Of a stretch of DNA of 21,362 bases, positions 14,216 through 21,308 are shown one piece after another (the stretch's first letter is position 1; the number at the start of each line of letters is the position of its first letter). The translations under genes and the position numbers were made by a program. This DNA is from an uncultured Clostridia bacterium (GTDB lineage: Bacteria > Bacillota > Clostridia > Oscillospirales > Oscillospiraceae), in assembly GCA_937915065.1 (NCBI GenBank), contig CALDMR010000115.1, forward strand, positions 1-21,362, read 5' to 3'. A model generated the notes under the pieces. That model was not told the DNA's origin, did no database searches, and saw nothing but the letters and a program-made list of their open reading frames with translations.

Positions 14216-14943
14216 AAAGAAGTTTGTGTTTGGTGGGGCTGTCCATGCTTTTTTGCCCCCTGCTGGCCTGCGGCGCGCCGGGGGAGGGGGCGAGCGCCCT
14301 GGCGGGAGATGCGGATGCTGCGCGCATGGCGGCCTATCGGACTGCGTTGGAAGGGATTTATTATGACCATGTGCTCCCGGATGGACGGGAATGCGATGAT
14401 CCGAAGGGGGAAGCGGAATGTGCCTTCGCCGTATATGATATGGATCAGGACGGGCGCGCGGAATTGATGGTGTGGTATGAGGGGGCGTCAACTGCCGGAA
14501 AAACCGTTGATATTTATGATTGCAGCGATGAATCGGGCGCGCTTTATCAGGAGTTTTCGGCCTACCCGATGCTGACATTTTATGACAACGGGATCATCCG
14601 GGCCCTGTGGGCCCATAACCAGGGCGTGGCGGGAGAAAACTTCTGGCCATACAGCATGTATCAATATGATGAGGGAACGGATACCTATCAAATTGTGGGG
14701 ATGGCAGATGCCTGGGACTGCACACTGACCCGGAGCCATGGCGGGCAGGTATTTCCGCGGGATGCGGATGTTGATGGTGATGGGATGGTTTACTATGTGA
14801 TGTCCGGGGAAGGGTATGATAACAGCAGCCCTGTGGACGGACTGGCCTATGAACAATGGGAGAACACCCTGATCGGCGGCGCGCAGGTGGTGGATGTGGA
14901 CTGGACCCCGCTGACAAAAAAGGCGATGGCGGCGCTTTCGTGA
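14212..14943 (+). CDS. Lipoprotein with EF-hand-like calcium loops
   Basis: A 243-residue predicted lipoprotein. A signal peptide (MKRSLCLVGLSMLFCPLLAC) ends in the lipobox LLAC, with C20 as the modified cysteine. Two acidic loops look like calcium sites of the DxDxDG kind: YDMDQDGRAELMVWY and DADVDGDGMVYYV. I cannot assign a named family; similar short secreted proteins with FG-GAP/EF-hand-like loops are common in gut clostridia. ATGA overlap with the anti-sigma-like gene places it as the third gene of the sigma operon, so it may be a regulon output or a co-sensor at the cell surface. A very strong hairpin follows the stop codon. Confidence 0.8.
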   Translation: MKRSLCLVGLSMLFCPLLACGAPGEGASALAGDADAARMAAYRTALEGIYYDHVLPDGRECDDPKGEAECAFAVYDMDQDGRAELMVWYEGASTAGKTVDIYDCSDESGALYQEFSAYPMLTFYDNGIIRALWAHNQGVAGENFWPYSMYQYDEGTDTYQIVGMADAWDCTLTRSHGGQVFPRDADVDGDGMVYYVMSGEGYDNSSPVDGLAYEQWENTLIGGAQVVDVDWTPLTKKAMAALS

Positions 14944-14953
14944 AGATGTGCAG

Positions 14954-14997
14954 AAAAGCCCGGGGAGGCATGGAAATCCATGCCTCCCCGGGCTTTT
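14954..14997. terminator. 20-bp perfect hairpin terminator of the sigma operon
   Basis: A perfect 20-bp stem (14954-14973 with 14978-14997) around an AAAT loop, flanked by four A and four T, begins 10 bp after the lipoprotein stop codon. It is symmetric and could also act on the convergent flotillin transcript as a back-up. Confidence 0.92.
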
Positions 14998-15036
14998 GCG
15001 GATGTCTGGGCCAGCAGATGGCGGCGGGCATTCATT

Positions 15037-15072
15037 AAAAAACCGGGGGCAGCTGGATGGGCTGCCCCCGGT
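15037..15072 (-). terminator. Intrinsic terminator of the nfeD-flotillin operon
   Basis: On the minus strand a 12-bp stem (15072-15061 with 15053-15042), loop of seven, and six T follow the flotillin stop by about five bases. It forms a back-to-back pair with the hairpin at 14954-14997. Confidence 0.9.
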
Positions 15073-15077
15073 CCTGC

Positions 15078-16673
15078 TCAGGAGGGATTCGATTCGGCGC
15101 TCGCTTCCGGAGCGGGGGCCTGGGAATGGACATTGACGTCGATCCCCTCGCCGCCGTTGATGGTGACATCGCGCTTGACCTTGGCGTCGATGGTCTGGGC
15201 GTCCATGACCCGGGTCAGATCAAAGCCCACTGTGTCGCGCACGGCCTCGGTGACGGCTTTCAGAGACCCCACGGCGGAGCGGGTCATGGCGTCCACGCCG
15301 CTGCCGTCGCTGCCGCCGCCGATGACGGTGACATTGCCGATCTTGCTCATGGGATCTGCGATGGCCCGGGCAAATTCGGGCAGGATATCCATAACCATCT
15401 GCAGCTTACCGGCTTCGTTCATCTTGGCCAGGGCTTCCGCCTTTTTCTCCAGGGCTTCTGCTTCTGCCAGACCCTTGGCCTTGATGGCCTCGGCCTCGGC
15501 CTGGCCTTTGGCGCGGATGGCCTCGGCTTCGGCCTGGCCGCGCTGAGAGATCATGGCGGCTTCGGCCGCGGCGTCCAGCTTCTTGGCCTCGGCTTCCGCC
15601 TGGGCTTCCTTGATGGCCTGGATCTTGGCGGCCTCGGCCCGCAGTTCCGTTTCCTTCTGGGCGGCTTCGGCGGGCTTCACCACGGTTTCCTGCAGTTCGG
15701 CTTCCTTGCGGGCGGCGCGTTTCTGGGCCAGCTCAATGTTTTTCTGCTCTGCGGCGATCTGCACCTGGATCTGGGCCTCGGTCACTTCCTTGGCCCGCTG
15801 TTCGCGCAGCACATTGGCGTCCATTTCGGTGGAGGTCACATCTTTGGAGGTGATGTTTTCCTGAATCTGGTAGGCGGCGTCGGACTCGGCGCGCTTGGTT
15901 TCCTGCTCCTTGCGGAAGGCCTGGAGCTTCAGTTCCTTATCCTTTTCCGATTCGGCGATGGCCGTTTCGGCAGACAGGCGGGCCTGCTCGCCCAGCTTGC
16001 GGGCCTCGGCGGTCTGGATCTGCTGGATTTTAGTGGCTTCCGCTTCTGCGATGCTGGCCTCGGCCTTGACCTTGGCGATCTGGGCCCGGCCCAGGGAGAC
16101 GATGTAGTCGTCGTTGTCGGTGATATCGTTGATGGTGAAGGATTTCAGCTCCAGGCCGATCTCGCTGAGGGCCTTGCTGGCGATTTCCGTGACGCTGGCG
16201 CTGAATTTTTCACGGTCGTCATAGATCTCTTCCACGGTCATAGTAGAAACGATCTCGCGGAGCTTGCCTTCGCACAGGCTCTGCACCTGCTCGGTGATTT
16301 TGTTTTTGGTGCGGTTTTCATCGTTGCAGTAGAACATCTGCATGGCGGTGAGGATATTGGATTCGTCGGCCTTGACCTTCAAAATCACATAGCCGTCGGC
16401 GTTGATGGGAACGCCCAGGGAGGTTTTGACATTCTGAATGTTCACATTCAGCGACAGGGTTTCCAGGGTGATCACGTCCATGCGCTGCAGCAGAGGGATC
16501 AGAAACACGCCGCCGCCGGTGACGACTTTGGGGTTTCCGATGCCCACGATGACGGCCGCGTGGTCGTTGGGGACTTTTTTCCAGGTTTTCAGCACCACGA
16601 AGATGATGATGGCCAGGGCAATCAGAATGAGGATCACGGTTTTGAAAATAGGACTTGTCAAAAGTTCAAACAT
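15078..16673 (-). CDS. floT: Flotillin-like SPFH membrane scaffold protein
   Basis: A 531-residue flotillin. A short hydrophobic anchor (about 10-28) is followed by the SPFH/band-7 domain (about 33-210: VPNDHAAVIVGIGNPKVV and onward) and a long coiled coil (about 210-440) rich in repeated AEAEA segments such as QAEAEAIRAKGQAEAEAIKAKG. A C-terminal region with MVMDILPEFARAIADPMSKIGNVTVIGG matches the flotillin tail. Family members organise membrane microdomains and oligomerise with NfeD partners. The start at 16673 gives MFELL directly before the anchor, with AAAGG about 7 bases upstream; the frame is open to 16781 but overlaps nfeD. Gene order nfeD-floT matches B. subtilis yuaF-yuaG. Confidence 0.94.
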   Translation of the reverse strand: MFELLTSPIFKTVILILIALAIIIFVVLKTWKKVPNDHAAVIVGIGNPKVVTGGGVFLIPLLQRMDVITLETLSLNVNIQNVKTSLGVPINADGYVILKVKADESNILTAMQMFYCNDENRTKNKITEQVQSLCEGKLREIVSTMTVEEIYDDREKFSASVTEIASKALSEIGLELKSFTINDITDNDDYIVSLGRAQIAKVKAEASIAEAEATKIQQIQTAEARKLGEQARLSAETAIAESEKDKELKLQAFRKEQETKRAESDAAYQIQENITSKDVTSTEMDANVLREQRAKEVTEAQIQVQIAAEQKNIELAQKRAARKEAELQETVVKPAEAAQKETELRAEAAKIQAIKEAQAEAEAKKLDAAAEAAMISQRGQAEAEAIRAKGQAEAEAIKAKGLAEAEALEKKAEALAKMNEAGKLQMVMDILPEFARAIADPMSKIGNVTVIGGGSDGSGVDAMTRSAVGSLKAVTEAVRDTVGFDLTRVMDAQTIDAKVKRDVTINGGEGIDVNVHSQAPAPEASAESNPS

Positions 16674-16740
16674 AGGACTACCTTTCCTTTCTTTTCTGAT
16701 GGATTTAGGGATGCTCCGGTTCTGCCGGATGGGGACGCGT

Positions 16741-17277
16741 TCAGAAAATGCGGCCGACGGTGAGGATGCCGTCCTCGGCATCGAGGACTTTCACGCTGGC
16801 GCCGGGATCAATGGGGCGGCGCTGTTCAAAGTCGGCGTATTGATAGCGGGCCAGATAGGTGATCTTGCTGCCGGAGGCGTCCAGCAGTTCCACCTCTCCG
16901 GTGCCGTTTTCCGGGATGCGGGTAACCACGGTGACTTCCTGGAACAGGATATCGTCCGTTTTCATGGCCCGGGGATTGTTTTTTTTCAAAGGCAGGATCA
17001 GGAAACGGTAGATGAGGACATAGCCCCCGGCGCCTGCTGCCAGGGCGATCACCAGGCCCAAAAGGGGCGGGAGATAGTGGTTGCACAGCCGGCCCACAGC
17101 GCCCACCACTACCAGGGAAAACAGCAGGGCGTTGAAGTTGAAGGGGATCACGCCTTCCCCGTCGCCCAGCTCCAGGTCGGCGGTCAGCGCATCCAGCCCG
17201 CCCAGCAGCAGGCTGAACAGGGGCACGATGATGCCGGCGGCGATCAGGATGCCGTACAGGAGATTCAGCATTTGCAT
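16741..17277 (-). CDS. NfeD-family membrane protein (YuaF-like)
   Basis: A 178-residue partner of the flotillin. Hydrophobic helices lie at about 7-26, 49-64 and 70-98, then a soluble OB-fold domain (about 108-178: EVTVVTRIPENGTGEVELLDASGSKITYLARY ... VKVLDAEDGILTVGRIF). This is the short, protease-less NfeD form like YuaF, not the long ClpP-class form. It sits 67 bp ahead of the flotillin gene and leads the operon. ATG at 17277 has only a weak GGTG ribosome site; an alternative ATG is two codons later. A promoter with an extended -10 lies about 60 bp upstream. Confidence 0.9.
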   Translation of the reverse strand: MQMLNLLYGILIAAGIIVPLFSLLLGGLDALTADLELGDGEGVIPFNFNALLFSLVVVGAVGRLCNHYLPPLLGLVIALAAGAGGYVLIYRFLILPLKKNNPRAMKTDDILFQEVTVVTRIPENGTGEVELLDASGSKITYLARYQYADFEQRRPIDPGASVKVLDAEDGILTVGRIF

Positions 17278-17338
17278 GGATTCACCAGCCTTTACCGGCG
17301 GAGCCGCTGAAGGCTCCTTTGCCTTTGTTTACAGGCCC

Positions 17339-17383
17339 ATTATAACACAAAAAGTGACGAAAAAACATTACAATATAATTACA
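17339..17383 (-). promoter_or_regulatory. nfeD-flotillin promoter with upstream direct repeats
   Basis: On the minus strand an extended -10 TGTTATAAT has TATAAT at 17344-17339, but no good -35 box at 16-18 bp. Instead TGTAAT occurs twice (17383-17378 and 17372-17367), start to start 11 bp, ending close to the -35 region. One-turn direct repeats are typical of OmpR/PhoB-type activator sites. The leader also has a small GGAGCC/GGCTCC hairpin (17301-17318). The rest of the gap to 17456 is A/T-rich, with ATGCAAA repeated at 17409 and 17420. Confidence 0.45.
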
Positions 17384-17456
17384 GAATTAGGCGAAATGCT
17401 GAATTATGATGCAAAGATCATGCAAAACCTTTACATGATAGGAAAAGGCGGTGTTC

Positions 17457-17485
17457 TTGTGCCCGGGAAGTGAATATGATACAAT
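17457..17485 (+). promoter_or_regulatory. Promoter of the hdeD-like operon
   Basis: TTGTGC (17457-17462) and TACAAT (17480-17485) with a 17-bp spacer, about 50 bases before the start codon. Confidence 0.6.
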
Positions 17486-17535
17486 AGCAATCGCCTAAGG
17501 GCATATAAATGGATTATGAAGTTGAGGTGTGTTGT

Positions 17536-18162
17536 ATGAAAGGTTTTTTGAACAGCCGCAGGGTCAGCTGCACGCTGTCGGCCCTGTGCTTTATTGGGCT
17601 GGGAGTTTGTCTGCTGGTCTGGCCGGAGCTGAGCCGTATCTGGATCTGCCGCCTGCTGGGCGCGGCCCTGCTGATCACCGGGGGCGTGTATGTGGCCTCC
17701 CATTTTATGAAATCCAAGGGCGCTGCCGCTGTGTTTCAATATGACCTGATCCTGGGCGCGGTGCTGGCCGTCGCGGGCCTTTGGCTGCTGACGTCGCCGG
17801 ATCTCATTATTGCATTTCTGCAATATATTCTGGGTGCGATCCTGATCGTTCACGGCGTGATCGATCTGCAGGGGGCGCTGAATCTGCGCTCCGGCGGGTC
17901 GCGGCATTGGTGGCCCGCCTGCCTGATCGCGCTGATTACCCTGGCCCTGGGTGCTGTGGTGATCTGGAATCCCTTTGCCAGTATCAACGCGCTGCTGATG
18001 CTGGTGGGCGTTGCGCTGATTTATGACGGGGTGTCCGATTTGGTTATTCTGTTCCAGCTGACGCGCACATTCCGCAAAGTGAAGGAAGCGGCGGAGGAGA
18101 TCGCGGAGCAGGCGGCGGAAGAGGCAGATGTGATCGAAAGCGAGGGCAGGGTGGAGCAATGA
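17536..18162 (+). CDS. HdeD-like (DUF308) membrane protein
   Basis: A 208-residue integral membrane protein with six helices in three similar pairs (about 12-28, 36-56, 69-87, 90-110, 124-144, 147-170). The repeated pattern of a glycine-rich helix followed by a helix ending in LLxxxGxxLIxxGV/DLV is the DUF308/HdeD fold. A charged C-terminal tail (about 175-208) is predicted helical (KVKEAAEEIAEQAAEEADVIE). The E. coli namesake is linked to acid resistance, but no function should be carried over. The ATG at 17536 has GAGG 8 bases upstream; the open frame starts at 17509 without a ribosome site. Its stop overlaps the next start as ATGA. Confidence 0.88.
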   Translation: MKGFLNSRRVSCTLSALCFIGLGVCLLVWPELSRIWICRLLGAALLITGGVYVASHFMKSKGAAAVFQYDLILGAVLAVAGLWLLTSPDLIIAFLQYILGAILIVHGVIDLQGALNLRSGGSRHWWPACLIALITLALGAVVIWNPFASINALLMLVGVALIYDGVSDLVILFQLTRTFRKVKEAAEEIAEQAAEEADVIESEGRVEQ

Positions 18163-18836
18163 GGGCTGCGGTACCTGTGTTTTTGTACCGCTATGGCGAT
18201 CCCGCCTTGCTGGATAATTATTGCAAAGCGCTGCGGGCCGCCGGTATGACGCCGGTGGTGAGCGCTTTGACGGAACAGGGGGACGGCTGTGCCGGACTGC
18301 TGCTGCCGGGGGGCTATGACAGCGATCCCCGGCTGTACGGGCAGCGGAACAGGGCTTGCCGCAACATCGATCTGAATCGGGATCGGAAGGAGCTGGAACT
18401 GGTGCGCCGTTTTTGCGCGGCGGGCAAACCGATCCTCGGTATCTGCCGGGGGCATCAGCTGCTCAACATTGCCCTGGGGGGCGATTTGATCCAGGATATT
18501 GCTGAAAAAGCGCGCCATATGGAGGCGGAGGGCGTGGATCAGCTCCACGAGATCCGCATTGCGCCGGGTTCTTTTCTGGCGCCGCTGTATGGCGGCCGGG
18601 CTGTGGTGACCTCGGCCCACCACCAGGCGGTGGGCCGCCTGGCCAACGGCCTGCGGGCCGCGGCGTGGACGGAGGACGGCCTGGTGGAGGCGGTGGAGCA
18701 TGTGCGCCTGCCCCTTTGGGGGGTGCAGTTTCATCCGGAGCGGCAGGCCTTTGGCCGCCGCCGCACCGGCGCGGCGGACGGGGCCGGGATCTTTGGGCGG
18801 TTCCGGGCGCTGTGCGCTGCGCAAAGCCTGTCATAA
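18159..18836 (+). CDS. Class I glutamine-amidotransferase-like hydrolase (peptidase C26 / PuuD-like)
   Basis: A 225-residue cytoplasmic hydrolase of the gamma-glutamyl-GABA hydrolase type, which cleaves gamma-glutamyl amides such as those made in polyamine breakdown. The LLLPGGYDSDPRLYG segment is the C26 family signature. The nucleophile is C96 in LGICRGHQLLN, and the partner residues are H192 and E194 in VQFHPER. All three are present, so it should be active. The exact substrate is not certain: no other putrescine-utilisation genes are nearby. It overlaps the HdeD-like gene by four bases and is followed by a terminator. Confidence 0.9.
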   Translation: MRAAVPVFLYRYGDPALLDNYCKALRAAGMTPVVSALTEQGDGCAGLLLPGGYDSDPRLYGQRNRACRNIDLNRDRKELELVRRFCAAGKPILGICRGHQLLNIALGGDLIQDIAEKARHMEAEGVDQLHEIRIAPGSFLAPLYGGRAVVTSAHHQAVGRLANGLRAAAWTEDGLVEAVEHVRLPLWGVQFHPERQAFGRRRTGAADGAGIFGRFRALCAAQSLS

Positions 18837-18840
18837 AAAA

Positions 18841-18890
18841 TTTTCCAAAAAGCGGCAGAGGCTTTATGCATCTGCCGCTTTTTTGGAAAA
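18841..18890 (+). terminator. Intrinsic terminator of the hdeD-like operon
   Basis: Arms 18841-18859 and 18871-18890 pair almost perfectly (one extra T in the right arm) around an eleven-base loop. The GC-rich core GCGGCAGA/TCTGCCGC is followed by six T. Confidence 0.85.
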
Positions 18891-18931
18891 ACGATGGGAC
18901 AAGAGATATAGCTTTTTTCCGAAAAAGTGTT

Positions 18932-18937
18932 TATAAT
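18932..18937 (+). promoter_or_regulatory. Candidate -10 box for the tfoX-like/pncA/pncB operon
   Basis: A perfect TATAAT lies 30 bases before the first start codon. The -35 region is poor, so this promoter may need an activator. I see no recognisable NAD-responsive operator. Confidence 0.4.
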
Positions 18938-18967
18938 GGGAAAAACATAAGAGAAGGGGGCGGAGAC

Positions 18968-19285
18968 ATGGCGTCCACCCAGGATATGGCGGACTACCTC
19001 TGCGATCAGCTGCGGGATGCGGGAGAAATCCGCTGCAAAAAAATGTTCGGAGAATTTGGGCTGTACTGCGACGGCGTCTATTTCGGCTGCATCTGTGATA
19101 ATCAGCTGTTTATCAAGCCGACAGCAACCAATGTGGAGCTGCTGGAGCATCCGGAGCCTGCCGCGCCCTATGAAGGGGCCAAGCCCTGCTGGCGGATCGA
19201 AGATCTGGAGGACAGGGAGCATCTGTGCGCCCTGGTGCGGCGCACCTGCGCGGAATTGCCGCGGAAAAAACCGCGGAAAACCTGA
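18968..19285 (+). CDS. TfoX N-terminal-domain-like small protein
   Basis: A 105-residue protein with the TfoX_N fold signature: CKKMFGEFGLYCDGVYFGCICDNQLFIKP, the usual [RK]KMFGxxGLY...F.....LY[LI]K pattern. In proteobacteria full-length TfoX/Sxy regulates competence, but stand-alone N-domain proteins are widespread and their role is unknown. The ATG at 18968 follows AAGGGGG (18954-18960). The open frame runs back to 18665 inside the previous gene, but those bases cross the terminator. It is the first gene of an operon with the nicotinamidase-like gene 15 bp downstream, a placement that hints at, but does not prove, a link to NAD metabolism. Confidence 0.87.
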   Translation: MASTQDMADYLCDQLRDAGEIRCKKMFGEFGLYCDGVYFGCICDNQLFIKPTATNVELLEHPEPAAPYEGAKPCWRIEDLEDREHLCALVRRTCAELPRKKPRKT

Positions 19286-19300
19286 AAGGAGAACATTACC

Positions 19301-19834
19301 ATGGACGGAAGCAAACTTTTGGTTGTGGTGGATTATCAGAAAGATTTTGTAAACGGAGCGCTGGGATTTGACGGGGCGGAACATCTGGATCTGCCCATTG
19401 CCGCCAAGATCCGGGCCTATCACGGGGCGGGCGATCCGGTGGTGTTTACCTATGACACCCATCGCAGCAACTATCTGAACACCCAGGAAGGCCGCAAGCT
19501 GCCGGTGGAGCACTGCATCTGCGGCAGCGGGGGCTGGGAACTGTACGGCGAAACGGCCCTGCAGCAGCGGGAGGAGGATCTGTGCTTCCAGAAGCCCACC
19601 TTCCCCTCGCTGGAATTGGCCGATTATATTGCCGAAGAGGACTTTGAAACCATTGAACTGGTGGGGCTGGTGTCCCATATGTGTGTGCTGAGCAATGCGG
19701 TGATGGCCAAGGCGGCGGCGCCCGAGGCGGAGATCGTGATCGACGCGGCCTGCACCGCGTCCTTTGACCCGGCGCTCCATGAGAAAGCCCTGGATTTGAT
19801 GGAGGCCCTGCAGATGACGGTGGTGAACCGCTGA
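19301..19834 (+). CDS. pncA: Isochorismatase-family cysteine hydrolase, probable nicotinamidase
   Basis: A 177-residue cysteine hydrolase that probably converts nicotinamide to nicotinate and ammonia. The triad is visible: D11 (VVVDYQKDFVNG), K98 (FQKPTF) and C128 (LVGLVSHMCVLSN). Metal-ligand candidates are D52 and H54 (YDTHRSNY) and H71 (PVEHC). The layout fits PncA, but members of this family vary in substrate, so sequence alone leaves a choice. The decisive context is the next gene, nicotinate phosphoribosyltransferase, which uses the product; the gap is 17 bp with AAGGGGAGG in it. AAAGGAG precedes this ATG. Confidence 0.9.
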   Translation: MDGSKLLVVVDYQKDFVNGALGFDGAEHLDLPIAAKIRAYHGAGDPVVFTYDTHRSNYLNTQEGRKLPVEHCICGSGGWELYGETALQQREEDLCFQKPTFPSLELADYIAEEDFETIELVGLVSHMCVLSNAVMAKAAAPEAEIVIDAACTASFDPALHEKALDLMEALQMTVVNR

Positions 19835-19851
19835 AAGGGGAGGATACCCAT

Positions 19852-21285
19852 ATGCGCTATGACAACAATTACACCATGCTTTTCGATTTTTACGAAATGA
19901 CCATGGGCAACGGCTATTTTCAAACGGGATTGCAGGATCGGATCTGCTATTTCGACGTTTTTTTCCGCTCGGTGCCCGACGGAGGCGGATTTGCCATTGC
20001 GGCGGGGCTGGAGCAGGTGGTGCGCTATCTGCAGGATCTGTGCTTTGATGAAGAAGATATCGCCTATCTGCGCTCCAAAGGGGTGTTTAGCGAGGCGTTT
20101 CTGGACTATTTGAAAACTTTCCGCTTCACCGGTGATCTCTGGGCGGTGCCCGAGGGCACGCCTGTGTTCCCTCATGAACCGATCCTGACGGTGCGGGCCA
20201 GGGCCATTGAGGCGCAGATGATCGAAACCTTTCTGCTGCTGACGCTGAACCACCAGTCATTGATCGCCACCAAGGCAAACCGCATTGTGCGGGCTGCCGG
20301 GGGGCGGGCGGTTTCGGAATTCGGCTCCCGCCGGGCCCAGGGGGCGGACGGCGCCATTGCCGGGGCCCGGGCTGCCTATATCGGTGGCTGCGCCGGTACG
20401 GCCTGCGCCATGGCCGACGAATTGTTCGGCGTGCCGGCGGGCGGCACCATGGCCCACTCCTGGATTCAGATGTTTGAGGACGAATTTGCGGCCTTTGACG
20501 CCTATTGCGGCCTCTATCCCCAGGGACCGACCTTGTTGGTGGATACCTATAATGTGCTCAAATCTGGCGTGCCCAATGCTATCCGCGCCTTCCGGAAACA
20601 CGGCATCACCCGCTGCGCGATCCGTATCGACTCGGGGGATCTGACCTATCTTTCCCAAAAGGCCCGGGCCATGCTGGACGAGGCCGGCCTGACAGAGTGC
20701 CGGATCGTGGCCTCCAATGCCCTGGATGAATATATCATCCGCGATCTGCTGAATCAGGGGGCCTGCATTGATGCCTTCGGCGTGGGCGAACGGCTGATCA
20801 CATCTAAAAGCGAGCCGGTGTTCGGCGGCGTGTATAAGCTGGCTGCGGTGGAGGACGAGGCGGGAACGATCCTGCCCCGCATCAAAGTCAGTGAAAATCC
20901 TGGGAAGATCACCACGCCCCATTTCAAAAAGGTGTACCGCCTGTTTGCCCGGGAGAGCGATAAAGCATTGGCGGATCTGATCTGCGTGCATGATGAAAAG
21001 CTGGACGAAAGCCAGCCCCTGGAGCTGTTCGACCCCGAGGCGGTGTGGAAGCGGGAAACGGTGGAGCACTACCGGGCGGAAGAATTGCTGCAGCCTATTT
21101 TCAAGAGCGGGCAGCTGGTGTATGATTTGCCTGATCTGGCAGCGATCCGGGCCCGCTGCGCCGCCCAGGTGGAGCGGCTGTGGGACGAAGTCAAGCGCTT
21201 TGAAAATCCCCATCACTATTATGTGGATCTGTCCCAAAAGCTGTGGGACGTGAAAGCGGAGCTGTTGCGGAAGGCAAATACCTGA
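19852..21285 (+). CDS. pncB: Nicotinate phosphoribosyltransferase
   Basis: A 477-residue enzyme that joins nicotinate and PRPP to give nicotinate mononucleotide, the entry of the salvage route to NAD. Family marks: the N-terminal LFDFYEMTMGNGYF, the EFGSRRAQGADGA motif (about 156-168), and GGTMAHSWIQ with H202 as the likely phosphorylated histidine. RIDSGDLTYLS and FGVGERLITS form later parts of the active site. Length and ends are normal. It is the last gene before the right mobile-element boundary: its stop lies 23 bp from the IS junction, and its terminator seems split. Confidence 0.96.
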   Translation: MRYDNNYTMLFDFYEMTMGNGYFQTGLQDRICYFDVFFRSVPDGGGFAIAAGLEQVVRYLQDLCFDEEDIAYLRSKGVFSEAFLDYLKTFRFTGDLWAVPEGTPVFPHEPILTVRARAIEAQMIETFLLLTLNHQSLIATKANRIVRAAGGRAVSEFGSRRAQGADGAIAGARAAYIGGCAGTACAMADELFGVPAGGTMAHSWIQMFEDEFAAFDAYCGLYPQGPTLLVDTYNVLKSGVPNAIRAFRKHGITRCAIRIDSGDLTYLSQKARAMLDEAGLTECRIVASNALDEYIIRDLLNQGACIDAFGVGERLITSKSEPVFGGVYKLAAVEDEAGTILPRIKVSENPGKITTPHFKKVYRLFARESDKALADLICVHDEKLDESQPLELFDPEAVWKRETVEHYRAEELLQPIFKSGQLVYDLPDLAAIRARCAAQVERLWDEVKRFENPHHYYVDLSQKLWDVKAELLRKANT

Positions 21286-21308
21286 AACCTAAAAAAAGCC
21301 CCCGGAAC
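21286..21308 (+). terminator. Probable half terminator, cut by the IS end
   Basis: After the pncB stop there is a seven-A run (21291-21297), then GCCCCCGGAAC, and then the IS junction. This is the layout of the left arm of terminators seen elsewhere here, but the right arm and T-run are missing. It mirrors 53-75 at the other end. Confidence 0.45.

Noticed and set aside
13292..14578. Long minus-strand frame opposite the anti-sigma and lipoprotein genes
   Set aside because: No recognisable domain, and the opposite strand has coupled genes with a signal peptide and good ribosome sites.
15057..16763. Long open frame on the plus strand opposite the flotillin
   Set aside because: Its glycine/phenylalanine-rich, repetitive product is a mirror of the flotillin coiled-coil codons; it has no ribosome site or family motif and overlaps the terminator at 15042-15072.
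17295..17330. Riboswitch in the nfeD leader
   Set aside because: Only one short GGAGCC/GGCTCC hairpin is visible, with no aptamer consensus or terminator switch.
18731..19780. Long minus-strand frame opposite the TfoX-like and pncA genes
   Set aside because: It crosses a terminator and two convincing genes; the composition is that of a shadow frame.
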